Below are positions 33,933 to 42,890 of a DNA stretch of 64,000 nucleotides, one piece after another (positions within the stretch are counted from its first letter, which is position 1; every line of letters starts with the position of its first letter). The notes below the pieces were generated by a model. It worked only from the letters and a program-made list of their open reading frames with translations, ran no database searches and was not told where the DNA came from. Made by a program: the position numbers and the translations under genes. The DNA comes from Parasphingorhabdus flavimaris (GTDB lineage: Bacteria; Pseudomonadota; Alphaproteobacteria; Sphingomonadales; Sphingomonadaceae): positions 124,001 through 188,000 of the forward strand of contig NZ_JABWMH010000004.1 in NCBI RefSeq assembly GCF_013371215.1, in the 5' to 3' direction.

Positions 33933-35798
33933 ATGAACCGAATATTTGACATCATCGTGGTGGGCGGAGGCCATGCCGGTTGCGAAGCAGCGGCTGTTGC
34001 CGCGCGCATGGGCGTATCGACCGCGCTGGTCAGTTTCACCCGCGACAGCATCGGGGCGATGTCGTGCAACCCGGCCATCGGTGGTCTCGGCAAGGGCCAT
34101 CTTGTCCGCGAAGTTGACGCGTTTGACGGGCTGATCGGCCGGGCTGCCGATGCTGCAGCGATCCACTATCGGATGCTCAATCTCTCCAAGGGCACCGCGG
34201 TGCAGGGGCCGAGGGTCCAGGCCGACCGCAAACTCTACAAGGCGGCGATCCACCGGATGCTCGACGCGCAGGACGATTTGACGATTATCGAGGGCGAAGT
34301 CGCCAGTCTGGTCATGACGGAATCACGGGTCAGCGGAATCGTCATGGCGGATGGATCAACAATCGAGGCGCAGGCCGTCATCCTCGCGACCGGCACATTC
34401 CTCAACGGGAAACTGTTCCGTGGCGAGGAAAGACTGGAGGGCGGCCGGACCGGCGAGGCTGCTTCGGTGTCGCTGGGTCAACAGATCCGGGATGCGGGAC
34501 TGCCGATTGCCCGTTTGAAAACCGGGACCCCGCCACGCATTGATGGCCGGACGATCGACTGGGCGGCGCTGCCCGAGCAACCCTCCGACGACGACGGATG
34601 GACGATGTCGCCGCTGTCAAAGGGACGGACGGTCGCGCAGACATTTTGTGCGGTCAGCCGGACCAATGCCGGGACTCACGAAATCATTCGCGGGTCGCTC
34701 GATCGCTCGCCATTGTTCAGTGGCGCGATCGATGCGCAGGGGCCACGCTATTGCCCGTCGATCGAGGACAAGATTCACCGCTTTTCCGATCGTGACTCGC
34801 ACCAGGTGTTTCTCGAACCCGAAGGCCTCGATACCAATCTCGTTTATCCGAACGGGATCAGCACCTCATTGCCCGCCGATGTTCAACTCGCCTTCGTGCG
34901 CAGTATGGATGGTCTCGAGAAGGCCGAAATCGTCGTTCCCGGCTATGCGGTGGAATATGATCATATCGATCCGCGGGCGCTAGATCGGTCGCTCAAGGTT
35001 CGTGATCTGGAAGGCCTCTATTGTGCCGGACAGATTAACGGGACCACTGGTTACGAAGAGGCTGCGGCGCAGGGCCTGATCGCCGGTATCGGCGCGGCTT
35101 GCCTTGTCCAGGGCAAGGACGCGCCGGCGCTCGATCGGGGCACCAGCTATATGGCGGTGATGATCGATGATCTGGTTTTGCAGGGCGTGACCGAACCCTA
35201 TCGCATGTTGACCGCCCGTGCCGAATATCGGTTGCGGTTGCGGGCGGACAATGCCTCCACCCGACTGACGCCGATTGCCCTGGCCCTTGGCTGTGTTGCC
35301 GGGGAGCGGGCCGACTGGTTTGGTGATCGCCAACAGGCGCGGGACGATATTTCCAAGGTTCTTGAAGCTGTCTATTCCAGCGAGGATCTGGTGAAGCTGG
35401 GGATCAATGTGCGCCGCGACGGAACCAAGCAGAGTCTGTTCCAGTGGCTGCGCTTTCCGAATATCGAGCTTGCTTCACTGGAAGGATTGGAAGCATGTTT
35501 GTCATCTGCCGAGCCCGACCTGTTGGCGGAGATTGAAGAAGACGCGCGCTACGCGCCTTATCTCGAGCGACAGGAATCCGAATTGCGCGACCTTCGTGCC
35601 AACGAGATGATCAGGCTTGGCGACGATATGGAATATGCTGCTATCGCCGGACTTTCCAACGAGATGGTAGAGCGGCTGGCAACGGCGCAGCCCGAATCCC
35701 TCGCCGCCGCTTCACGGATCAGGGGCATCACGCCTGCTGCCCTTGCGGCTATTCTTGTTCACGCCCGTCGTCGGGATTCAAGGAATATTGCTGCATGA
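33933..35798 (+). CDS. mnmG: tRNA uridine-5-carboxymethylaminomethyl(34) synthesis enzyme MnmG
   Basis: An FAD protein of 621 residues from [20 protein letters not shown] at 33933; codons upstream in frame (from 33897) are unlikely. The Rossmann loop GGGHAGCE is at 11-18, and the family block [23 protein letters not shown] and [12 protein letters not shown] are intact. [22 protein letters not shown]-type residues and the C-terminal MnmE-binding domain (LSNEMVERL...IPGITPAAL-like) complete it. It overlaps rsmG by ATGA (35795-35798). Confidence 0.97.
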   Translation: MNRIFDIIVVGGGHAGCEAAAVAARMGVSTALVSFTRDSIGAMSCNPAIGGLGKGHLVREVDAFDGLIGRAADAAAIHYRMLNLSKGTAVQGPRVQADRKLYKAAIHRMLDAQDDLTIIEGEVASLVMTESRVSGIVMADGSTIEAQAVILATGTFLNGKLFRGEERLEGGRTGEAASVSLGQQIRDAGLPIARLKTGTPPRIDGRTIDWAALPEQPSDDDGWTMSPLSKGRTVAQTFCAVSRTNAGTHEIIRGSLDRSPLFSGAIDAQGPRYCPSIEDKIHRFSDRDSHQVFLEPEGLDTNLVYPNGISTSLPADVQLAFVRSMDGLEKAEIVVPGYAVEYDHIDPRALDRSLKVRDLEGLYCAGQINGTTGYEEAAAQGLIAGIGAACLVQGKDAPALDRGTSYMAVMIDDLVLQGVTEPYRMLTARAEYRLRLRADNASTRLTPIALALGCVAGERADWFGDRQQARDDISKVLEAVYSSEDLVKLGINVRRDGTKQSLFQWLRFPNIELASLEGLEACLSSAEPDLLAEIEEDARYAPYLERQESELRDLRANEMIRLGDDMEYAAIAGLSNEMVERLATAQPESLAAASRIRGITPAALAAILVHARRRDSRNIAA

Positions 35799-36412
35799 CG
35801 GAAGAGGAAGCGCAAGCCTGGCTTCACGCAGAATATGATGTTTCACGTGAAACATGGCAGAGGCTGGAAACGTTTATTGCCTTGCTTCGCGATGAGATGC
35901 AGCGCCAGAACCTGATATCCCAGGCCAGTGCCGACAGCCTGTGGGCCCGTCATATCGTCGACAGTGCGCAGTTGCTGCGCTACGCGCCAGCACCCGAGAC
36001 CGGGCAGACCTGGCTGGACCTCGGTACCGGCGCGGGCTTTCCGGGAATCATCATCGCGATCCTGACGCCTTATCATGTTCATATGGTTGAATCGCGCAAG
36101 CGGCGGGTCGAGTTTCTGTCCCATGTGGTCGACCAGACCGGCATTGGGGATCATGCAAATGTGATTGGTGACCGGCTCGAGAATGTCGAGAGCTTTCCCG
36201 CAGATGTAATTAGCGCCCGTGCATTTGCTCCCTTGGAACGGCTCATCGCACTTTCACACCGTTTTTCCACAGAAAATACGGTTTGGCTCTTACCTAAAGG
36301 AAAAAATGCGGTAAGAGAACTTAAAGGCCTGTCGCCAAAACGGCAAAAAATGTTCCACGTGGAACATAGTTTGACCGATCCGAACGCCGGAATCTTGGTG
36401 GGAAAGGGCTAG
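35795..36412 (+). CDS. rsmG: 16S rRNA (guanine(527)-N7)-methyltransferase
   Basis: A SAM-dependent methyltransferase of 205 residues that makes m7G527 in 16S r[16 protein letters not shown] is the SAM loop, and [20 protein letters not shown] and [12 protein letters not shown] are family motifs. Two parS palindromes lie inside the coding frame. The first encodes VSRET (codons 15-19) and the second encodes FHVEH near the end, so the protein sequence partly reflects the centromere. It ends 28 bp before parA. Confidence 0.95.
   Translation: MTEEEAQAWLHAEYDVSRETWQRLETFIALLRDEMQRQNLISQASADSLWARHIVDSAQLLRYAPAPETGQTWLDLGTGAGFPGIIIAILTPYHVHMVESRKRRVEFLSHVVDQTGIGDHANVIGDRLENVESFPADVISARAFAPLERLIALSHRFSTENTVWLLPKGKNAVRELKGLSPKRQKMFHVEHSLTDPNAGILVGKG
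35839..35854. other. parS centromere site 2
   Basis: A perfect TGTTTCACGTGAAACA palindrome inside the 5' end of rsmG. Confidence 0.94.
36351..36366. other. parS centromere site 3
   Basis: A perfect TGTTCCACGTGGAACA palindrome inside the 3' end of rsmG, 74 bp before parA. It is identical to site 1. Confidence 0.93.
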
Positions 36413-36440
36413 AAACCTATTTTATAGGGCTGAACAGACC

Positions 36441-37223
36441 ATGGTTCGTATCGCAATTGCCAATCAAAAAGGCGGCGTAGGCAAGACAACAACAGCAATT
36501 AACATGGCGACAGCGCTGGCCGCCACCGGCTGGAAAGTGCTGTTGATCGATCTCGATCCGCAAGGCAATGCCTCGACCGGCCTCGGCTTGACGCAGGGCG
36601 ACCGGGTTAACAGCAGCTATGATTTGCTGATCAACGACGTGCCACTGGCGGATTGTATCAACCAGACCAAAGTACCCGGTCTCGAAATCGTGCCGGCGAC
36701 CGTTGATCTTTCCGGCGCCGAAGTCGAGCTGGTCGGTTTCGAGGAGCGGACCCATCGTCTGAAAAAGGCGTTGGACAGCGCCGACAATGGTCGCTGGGAT
36801 ATCTGCCTGATCGATTGCCCGCCGTCGCTCGGCCTGCTCACGCTCAACGCGATGGTCGCCGTCGAATCGCTCATGGTTCCGCTGCAATGCGAGTTTTTCG
36901 CGCTCGAGGGGCTGAGCCAGCTGTTGCAGACTGTGGAACGGATTCGCGCCCGGTTCAATCGTCAGCTTTCGGTGATGGGCGTTGTCCTGACAATGTATGA
37001 CCGGCGCAACAAGCTGACCGAACAGGTGTCGGACGATGTTCGCGCCTGCCTTGGCGATGTCGTGTTCGACACCGTTATCCCCCGCAATGTTCGCCTTTCC
37101 GAGGCGCCAAGCCACGGTCTGCCTGCTTTGATCTATGATTATCGCTGCAGCGGGTCGGTTGCCTATATCGACCTCGCGCGCGAACTGATCGGACGCTTGC
37201 CGGACAGAAAGGTAGCCGCATAA
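36441..37223 (+). CDS. parA: Chromosome partitioning ATPase ParA
   Basis: A deviant-Walker ATPase of 260 residues. Walker A is KGGVGKTT (10-17), with Walker B-type LIDCPPSLGLLTLNAM and the DNA-binding surface including LEGLSQLLQTVERIR. ParA forms nucleotide-dependent DNA-bound patches that pull the ParB-parS complex to the new pole. It is coupled to parB by a TAATG overlap. The series runs from mnmE, and the parS cluster lies within 2.6 kb upstream. Confidence 0.96.
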   Translation: MVRIAIANQKGGVGKTTTAINMATALAATGWKVLLIDLDPQGNASTGLGLTQGDRVNSSYDLLINDVPLADCINQTKVPGLEIVPATVDLSGAEVELVGFEERTHRLKKALDSADNGRWDICLIDCPPSLGLLTLNAMVAVESLMVPLQCEFFALEGLSQLLQTVERIRARFNRQLSVMGVVLTMYDRRNKLTEQVSDDVRACLGDVVFDTVIPRNVRLSEAPSHGLPALIYDYRCSGSVAYIDLARELIGRLPDRKVAA

Positions 37224-38188
37224 TGGCAGAGGATAACGTGCAGGAAGACACCAGCAGGAAAGCACCAAAGCGGGCCACTGGCCTGGGCAGGGGACTCAAC
37301 AGCCTGTTCGGGGATATCCAGCGGGAAGAACCGATCAACACGTCCGCGCAGTCCGGCGGTGACAGCGACGGAGCGGAACAGGTCACCGGCACCGTGATCG
37401 ACGGATTGCGTTCGATCGCCGTGTCCGACATCCGGCCCAATCCCGATCAACCGCGTCAGACCTTCAATACCGACGCGCTCGACGAGCTGGCCGACAGCAT
37501 GCGTCAGCGTGGCGTGATTCAGCCGATTGTCGTGCGCCCGCATGGCAAGAACTTCCAGATTGTTGCCGGCGAGCGGCGCTGGAGAGCCGCACAACGCGCG
37601 CGTTTGCATCAGATTCCCGCCGTGGTGCGCAATCTCAGCGATGAAGAAACCCTGGAAATCGCGATCGTCGAGAATGTCCAGCGGAAGGACCTCAACGCCA
37701 TCGAAGAGGCGGAGGCTTATGCAAAGCTGAGTCAGGATTTCGGGCATAGCCAGTCGCGCCTGGCCGAGGTTGTCGGCAAATCGCGGAGCCATATTGCCAA
37801 TCTCATGCGCTTGCTCGAACTGCCGGACAGCGTGAAGACGCTTGTGGTCGACGAGAAACTGACGATGGGCCACGCGCGTGCGCTGATCAATGCACCCAAT
37901 GCCGACGAACTGGCACCGCAAATCGTCAAACAGGGCATGTCGGTCCGGGACGTCGAGCGGATGGTTCGCAAAGCGCTGGCGGGGGACAAGCCCGTATCGG
38001 CGAAAAAACAGGCTTTGATGTCGGAGACCGACGCCGACATCCAGGCGCTGGAAACGCATCTCGGTGATCTGCTTGGTTTGAAAGTGAATATCCAGTCGAA
38101 CGGGCAGGGCGGAGCGATGTCGATCGAATATGCGAATCTCGACCAGCTCGATCTGATTTGCCAGCGGCTGACCGGGGAGCATATCTAG
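37223..38188 (+). CDS. parB: Chromosome partitioning protein ParB
   Basis: The protein has 321 residues. The ParA-stimulating N-terminus is GLGRGLNSLFGD (20-31). The CTP-binding/ParB domain has IRPNPDQPRQTF, GERRWRA (from 116) and ENVQRKDLNAIEEAEAY, and the helix-turn-helix KSRSHIANLMRLLELP recognises parS. A short C-terminal dimerisation domain ends in NLDQLDLICQRL. ParB loads and slides from parS. The ATG shares its first base with the parA stop (TAATG). Confidence 0.96.
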   Translation: MAEDNVQEDTSRKAPKRATGLGRGLNSLFGDIQREEPINTSAQSGGDSDGAEQVTGTVIDGLRSIAVSDIRPNPDQPRQTFNTDALDELADSMRQRGVIQPIVVRPHGKNFQIVAGERRWRAAQRARLHQIPAVVRNLSDEETLEIAIVENVQRKDLNAIEEAEAYAKLSQDFGHSQSRLAEVVGKSRSHIANLMRLLELPDSVKTLVVDEKLTMGHARALINAPNADELAPQIVKQGMSVRDVERMVRKALAGDKPVSAKKQALMSETDADIQALETHLGDLLGLKVNIQSNGQGGAMSIEYANLDQLDLICQRLTGEHI

Positions 38189-38452
38189 GATCTGGCTATA
38201 ATCTTGTCGCCATTGCTCTGCGAGCGGGGACGGAATGCCCGCAATCCTGATTCCGATATTCTCAAAATACCGTATTATATCAACATGTTAGAAGGTTAGT
38301 CAAAAATTAACCATGGCTGACAGCAAAGTTTTATCCTTTCCCTTGGATAAGCGAACTTGAATGTTGGCTCTGGCGACGTTCCGGTCAGTGGGTTTGACGG
38401 GATCGCACCGCAAGTGCTCTTTCAATGTTGAAAAAAATAGGGACCAGAACTT
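38189..38452. promoter_or_regulatory. Intergenic region before the DUF4402 gene, with an inverted repeat
   Basis: A 264-bp gap between parB and the DUF4402 gene. No terminator is visible after parB. TTATCC-N8-GGATAA (38331-38350) is a perfect 6-bp inverted repeat about 100 bp upstream of the pilin-like start and may be an operator. A TTGACG at 38394 has no clear -10 partner. A ribosome site AGGGA lies 11-15 nt before the start. Confidence 0.45.
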
Positions 38453-38944
38453 ATGTCTAAATTTATCAAAGCCGCTTTGGCTTCTTCCGTGCTTGCGGCT
38501 TCTGTCATGGGCGCCAATGCTGCAAATGCTGCAACCGCTTCGGCTGATGCGCGCGCAAACATCCTGCAGCAGGTCACCGTTACTTCTGACGGCAGCGACC
38601 TCGACTTCGGTACGATCGTGAGCGGTGCAGCTGCTTCTACGGTTTCCGTCAGCGGTGGCGGCCGCTCTTGTGGTGCTGGCATCGTTTGCTCGGGCGCCTT
38701 TTCCGCAGCGGGTTTTGATGTAACCGGAACCGATGGCGAAACCGTCAGCGTTGCCTCGGACCCCAGTGTTACACTGAACAGCGGAACGAACAGCATGACC
38801 GCCAACATCGTGTCCAGCGTTTCGACCATGACATTGACCGGTGGCGTAGGATCTTTCAACGTCGGTGGATTGCTCAACGTGGGCGCAAACCAAGCTGACG
38901 GCGCTTATGTCGGTACCTTCAATGTTACCGTAAACTACAACTAA
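38453..38944 (+). CDS. DUF4402 domain secreted protein, candidate major pilin
   Basis: The protein has 163 residues. The signal peptide ends near ANAANA (about 26). The mature part is a single DUF4402 domain: LDFGTIVSG, a disulfide-sized Cys pair (C73, C79), FDVTGTDGETVSVA, then a closing VGTFNVTVNYN, which resembles the beta-sandwich of fimbrial subunits. It is rich in Gly, Ser, Thr and Val with hardly any charged residues, as in exported fibre subunits. It has its own terminator, separating it from the chaperone and usher genes. I infer it is the structural subunit of the chaperone-usher set. A donor-strand segment at the N-terminus (ANILQQVTVTSD) is plausible, not proven. Confidence 0.78.
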   Translation: MSKFIKAALASSVLAASVMGANAANAATASADARANILQQVTVTSDGSDLDFGTIVSGAAASTVSVSGGGRSCGAGIVCSGAFSAAGFDVTGTDGETVSVASDPSVTLNSGTNSMTANIVSSVSTMTLTGGVGSFNVGGLLNVGANQADGAYVGTFNVTVNYN

Positions 38945-38991
38945 AAACCGGACCATCGGTCCACTGGGGCCGGTGATCTAGCCAACAAAGG

Positions 38992-39026
38992 AGCCCGTTC
39001 GCGACACTGGTTGCGAGCGGGCTTTT
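38992..39026 (+). terminator. Strong terminator after the pilin-like gene
   Basis: An 11-bp stem AGCCCGTTCGC / GCGAGCGGGCT (one G-T wobble) with a 10-nt loop, followed by TTTT. It lies 48 bp after the stop. Confidence 0.85.
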
Positions 39027-39175
39027 CTGTGGAGCATGGTCTGTCCGTCTCGCAGCAATGTCCGCCAAAAACCGACTGTGGTTAGCGCTTTGGTAACCCT
39101 ATTTGGCCATAAGGGCTGCGTGGGGACAGGCCTTAGACCAGCCTCTCCGAATGACCAGTAAAACCGGAGAAAATC

Positions 39176-40018
39176 ATGATCATCCAGAGATTCAAATTGT
39201 TGCGGAAAACCTGCATCGGGCTGGGCGCCCTGGCATCAGCAATTGCATTGCCCCTTACGCCAGTGCAGGCGGCTGGTGATCTACTGGTAGCTCCGACCCG
39301 GGTGGTCATCGACGGCCAGCGTGGAACCGAAGTGATACTGAATAACATTGGTTCGGAAACAGCTACTTATCGTATTTCGCTCGAGCTTCGTCGGATGACA
39401 GCAGAGGGAAATCTGGAAGATGTCAGCGAAGAACAGGAAAATGAAATCGAGCAGGCCGCCAAGGCGATGATCCGCTATGCGCCGCGTCGAGTGACCCTGC
39501 CGCCCAACCAGCCACAAGCGATCCGCCTGGGTGTGCGGGCCCCCGAAGGGCTTCCTGACGGGGAATATCGGGCACATCTTTTGTTTCGGGCGATTCCTGC
39601 TGCCAGGTCGGTAACCGAGCAGAATATTCCCGAGGGAGGCTTCTCTATCGCGCTGACCCCAATTTACGGAGTGACCATCCCAGTCATCATCCGCCAGGGA
39701 AATTTGGAGGCAACTGCGGCCATTGCCAATGGCCGTTTAGAAAAGAAAACGGATGGTGAAGCGTTGACTTTCGACCTCAATCGATCGGGAGACCGGTCCA
39801 TTTATGGAGAGATCCGCGTTATCAAGCCTGGACTGAGCGAACCGGTGATGGTTGCGCGCGGCATAGCGGTCTATCCCGAGGTGAATCAACGCAAAGTCGT
39901 CTTGCCGGTGCCGCCAGAAGTGGCTGCGCAGCTCAAGGGCAATGTGTCGGTCGAATATTACGAGCCGGCCAATGCTGGTGGCGGGCTGATCGCCAAAACC
40001 GATATGGTTCTTAGATAA
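39176..40018 (+). CDS. PapD-like periplasmic pilus chaperone
   Basis: The protein has 280 residues. The signal peptide ends near PVQA (about 32). Domain 1 begins GDLLVAPTRVVIDGQRGTEVILNNIGSETATYRISLE, then IRYAPRRVTLPPNQPQAIRLGVRAPEGLPDGEYRAHLLFRAIP. This is the layout of the immunoglobulin-like PapD domain with the G1-type strand. Domain 2 follows (ITIP, then FDLNRSGDRSIYG). The chaperone would hold subunits in the periplasm and pass them to the usher. It lies 56 bp before the usher-like gene and 149 bp after the pilin terminator. Confidence 0.8.
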   Translation: MIIQRFKLLRKTCIGLGALASAIALPLTPVQAAGDLLVAPTRVVIDGQRGTEVILNNIGSETATYRISLELRRMTAEGNLEDVSEEQENEIEQAAKAMIRYAPRRVTLPPNQPQAIRLGVRAPEGLPDGEYRAHLLFRAIPAARSVTEQNIPEGGFSIALTPIYGVTIPVIIRQGNLEATAAIANGRLEKKTDGEALTFDLNRSGDRSIYGEIRVIKPGLSEPVMVARGIAVYPEVNQRKVVLPVPPEVAAQLKGNVSVEYYEPANAGGGLIAKTDMVLR

Positions 40019-40074
40019 GCATTTAATATCAGTAGCTTAGGTAGGCTTCACGCCGCCACTAAGTCATGATGTGA

Positions 40075-42813
40075 ATGATGGGACAGCGACATAATATACT
40101 CGGCCGGGGCTTTGATGCCCTGGTCAAGGCCGCGGGGATCACAGCGATCTCGGCGGCTTCGCTGTTTCTGGCGCCGCCGGCCCTTGCGGCGAGCGAATGG
40201 ACCGCCAGCGACGACGATGCGCTGTTGTTTGACCTTCGTTCGGGCAAATATCGCCTTGGAGACGGGGTCAGGGGCTACCAGACCGATGCCGGTATATGCG
40301 TTGACCTTGCCGATATGATCATGGCGATGGATATTCCACTCCGTCTCGACAAGAAGTCGCGCCGCGCAACTGGCTGGATCTTCTCGGAGACCCAGACACT
40401 GACCATCGACCGCGACAGCAACATAGTACAAAAGGTGAACACGAAGGCAAAATTGCAGGCCGGGCAGATTCACGACGTCCCGGAAGGCTGGTGCGTCGAT
40501 TTGAAAAGCCTGTCAGACTGGCTTGATGTCGAACTCGAGCCCGATCTGTCCAATGCGCTGCTGACAATCGAGTCTGCTACTCAACTGCCCTTCGAACGGG
40601 CGCTCCAGCGCAAGGAACAGGCCGCCAAAATCCGTCCTCGCAACAGTTTTGACCTGTCCGCCCTGCCGCAATCCCCGGAGCCATATAGATTCTGGCGGAC
40701 TCCGTCGGTGGATGCGGTGGTTTCCGCCGGGGGCCTGAAAGACAAGCGCTCGGGCCAGCAGTTTGATCTGCGCTATGAACTATACGCATCCGGAGAGGTC
40801 GGCAAGGCGAGCTTTGATGCCCGGCTTTCCTCAAACAACAGCGGCGTTCCCGAAAATCTGCGGCTTCGGGCCTACCGGACCGATCCGAAGGGCAAACTTC
40901 TCGGGCCATTGAAGGCCACCCATTTCGCATTGGGCGATGTGTCGACCATATCGACGCCGCTGGTATCGCAGTCTGTTGCGGGACGCGGCGCATTGGTGAC
41001 CAATCGTCCGGTCGAGCGCCCGGACAGCTTTGATCGTACCAGTTTCCGCGGCGAATTGCCGAGCGGCTGGGATGCAGAGCTTTATCGCAACGGCCAATTG
41101 CTGGCCTTTGCCGAAAATCGCACCGACGGCCGTTATGAATTTCTCGATGTCCCGCTGCTCTACGGACAGAATCGCATCGAGATAGTGCTGTACGGACCAC
41201 AAGGCCAGGTCCGGCGCGACACCAAAGTCATTCCAGTCGGGCTCGACTCGATTCCACCGCGAGACACCTATTATTGGGCGGGGATCAATGAAGCCGGCGA
41301 AGACCTGATCCGGCTGGGCGCGTTCGTGCCGATCCGCCAGGCCGGCTGGCGCGGCGGATTTGGTGTCGAGCGGGGGATAAACACCAAGACATCGGTGGCA
41401 GCGTCCCTTTTCAGTCTGCAAATTGACGGCAATCGCCATAACTATCTGGAAGGATCGGTGCGCCGAGCGGTGGGACCGGCGCTGTTAGAGCTTTCGGCGT
41501 CTTCGAACCTCGATCAGGGAACGGCCTTTCGTGGCCAGTTGCTCGGTCAGCTCGGAAATAGCTATATTTCCGCCGAATCGTTATGGGCACGGGGCAATTT
41601 CGTCTCGGATCAGATCGGTGAAAATGTCGAGTCGCGCCACAGCCTGTCGGTGGATCACAGTTTCAAGATTGGTGGCCGCGCGGTGCCCTTCCACATCGAT
41701 ACGCAATATGAGACACGCTCGGATGGCCGCGACAGCCTCGACGTAACTGGTAGAATGTCGCTTAATTTCAACAGGTTATCGCTAACCGGGGAATTGAACT
41801 GGGAGAAACGTTTCAGCGATGTCGGACCCGATCCGCCGGATCGGCTTGACGCGCGGGTGCTCGCCAATGGCCGGATCGGCAAGGTCCGGCTGCGCGGAGA
41901 AGCGGTTTACCGTCTGGCACCGGAAAAACGGTTTGAACGGGTGAATTTCACCGGTGAATGGCGTGCCGGGGAACGTTCGGACTGGCGCGCGGAACTTGGC
42001 TATGATGCCGGTCTCGACCGTGGACGAGCCGGAATCGGGATTATTCGCCGTTTTGACAAGTTTTCGCTCACCGCCAGCGCCGAGGCCGCAACCGATGGTT
42101 CGGTGGCGGCCGGCCTCAATCTGGCTTTCAGTCTGGGACCCGATCCGCGAAACGGCAAATTCCGTTTCTCCAGCAACAAGCTGGCCGACAACGGGCAGGC
42201 GATGGCGATTGTCTATCGGGACGAAAACCGGGACGGTATCCGACAGTCAAACGAGCCACTGGTAAAGAATGTCGAGCTTACCGCCGGTCAGTCGGTGGCG
42301 TTGACCGCCACCGATATCAACGGGCGAGCGATTATCGACAATTTGCAGCCTTTCCGACCGGTGCTGATCGGGATCGACAGCAGCAGTCTCGCCAATCCCT
42401 ATGTCCAGCCGGCCCTGCCAGGGGTGGTGATCACGCCGCGGCCAGGGGTCGCGGTGACGGTGGAATTGCCGCTGGTCAGCGCCGGCGAGGTCGAGGGCAC
42501 GTTGGTCCGCAAGGGCGGCGGCACCATTTCCGGCGTTGGCCTGGAGCTGGTCGACGTCGAAGGTCGTGTGGTTCGCGAAGCCCAGACCGAATTTGACGGT
42601 TTCTTCCTGTTCGACGGGGTTCCTTATGGCAGCTATGCCGTCCGGATAGCCAAATTGTCAGCGCAGGCTATCCAGGTATCCACCACATTGTTGACTCGCG
42701 TAGTGGTTGACGAGGATAATCAGGTGGCGCGCATGGGCACGGTCACCGTCACGTCCAATGCCAATATGGCGGCCAATGATGTGGATCAGCCGGAACCGGG
42801 AAACCGGCCCTAG
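40075..42813 (+). CDS. Divergent usher-like outer-membrane protein
   Basis: The protein has 912 residues. The signal peptide is about 1-38. Residues 41-165 form an N-terminal domain with DDALLFDLRSGKYRLGDGV and two cysteines. Then RFWRTPSVDAVVSAG starts a long stretch of alternating beta-strands (about 215-715) with the usher-plug-like element GWDAELYRNGQLLAFAENRTDGRYEFLDVPLLYGQNRIEI. The C-terminus (about 720-890) has two Ig/carboxypeptidase-regulatory-like modules (GTVTVTSN, DFFLFDGVPYGSYAVRI). It fits an outer-membrane secretion pore for the DUF4402 subunit, similar in plan to alpha-type CFA/I ushers. An alternative is a general carboxypeptidase-regulatory protein with no pilus role. Confidence 0.65.
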   Translation: MMGQRHNILGRGFDALVKAAGITAISAASLFLAPPALAASEWTASDDDALLFDLRSGKYRLGDGVRGYQTDAGICVDLADMIMAMDIPLRLDKKSRRATGWIFSETQTLTIDRDSNIVQKVNTKAKLQAGQIHDVPEGWCVDLKSLSDWLDVELEPDLSNALLTIESATQLPFERALQRKEQAAKIRPRNSFDLSALPQSPEPYRFWRTPSVDAVVSAGGLKDKRSGQQFDLRYELYASGEVGKASFDARLSSNNSGVPENLRLRAYRTDPKGKLLGPLKATHFALGDVSTISTPLVSQSVAGRGALVTNRPVERPDSFDRTSFRGELPSGWDAELYRNGQLLAFAENRTDGRYEFLDVPLLYGQNRIEIVLYGPQGQVRRDTKVIPVGLDSIPPRDTYYWAGINEAGEDLIRLGAFVPIRQAGWRGGFGVERGINTKTSVAASLFSLQIDGNRHNYLEGSVRRAVGPALLELSASSNLDQGTAFRGQLLGQLGNSYISAESLWARGNFVSDQIGENVESRHSLSVDHSFKIGGRAVPFHIDTQYETRSDGRDSLDVTGRMSLNFNRLSLTGELNWEKRFSDVGPDPPDRLDARVLANGRIGKVRLRGEAVYRLAPEKRFERVNFTGEWRAGERSDWRAELGYDAGLDRGRAGIGIIRRFDKFSLTASAEAATDGSVAAGLNLAFSLGPDPRNGKFRFSSNKLADNGQAMAIVYRDENRDGIRQSNEPLVKNVELTAGQSVALTATDINGRAIIDNLQPFRPVLIGIDSSSLANPYVQPALPGVVITPRPGVAVTVELPLVSAGEVEGTLVRKGGGTISGVGLELVDVEGRVVREAQTEFDGFFLFDGVPYGSYAVRIAKLSAQAIQVSTTLLTRVVVDEDNQVARMGTVTVTSNANMAANDVDQPEPGNRP

Positions 42814-42890
42814 GCATAGAGGTTTGCGGTTCTTGTAACGGCTGTGCTTTCTGTTACTGATTCTGTTTTCGGACAGGTCAGGGAATATCC

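Noticed and set aside
36441-38188. parAB as a plasmid-type partition system
   Set aside because: The genes lie in the conserved mnmE-mnmG-rsmG setting with chromosomal parS sites and near the origin, so a chromosomal role is clear.
38189-38452. A riboswitch in front of the DUF4402 gene
   Set aside because: No known aptamer core was recognised; only the TTATCC/GGATAA inverted repeat was seen.
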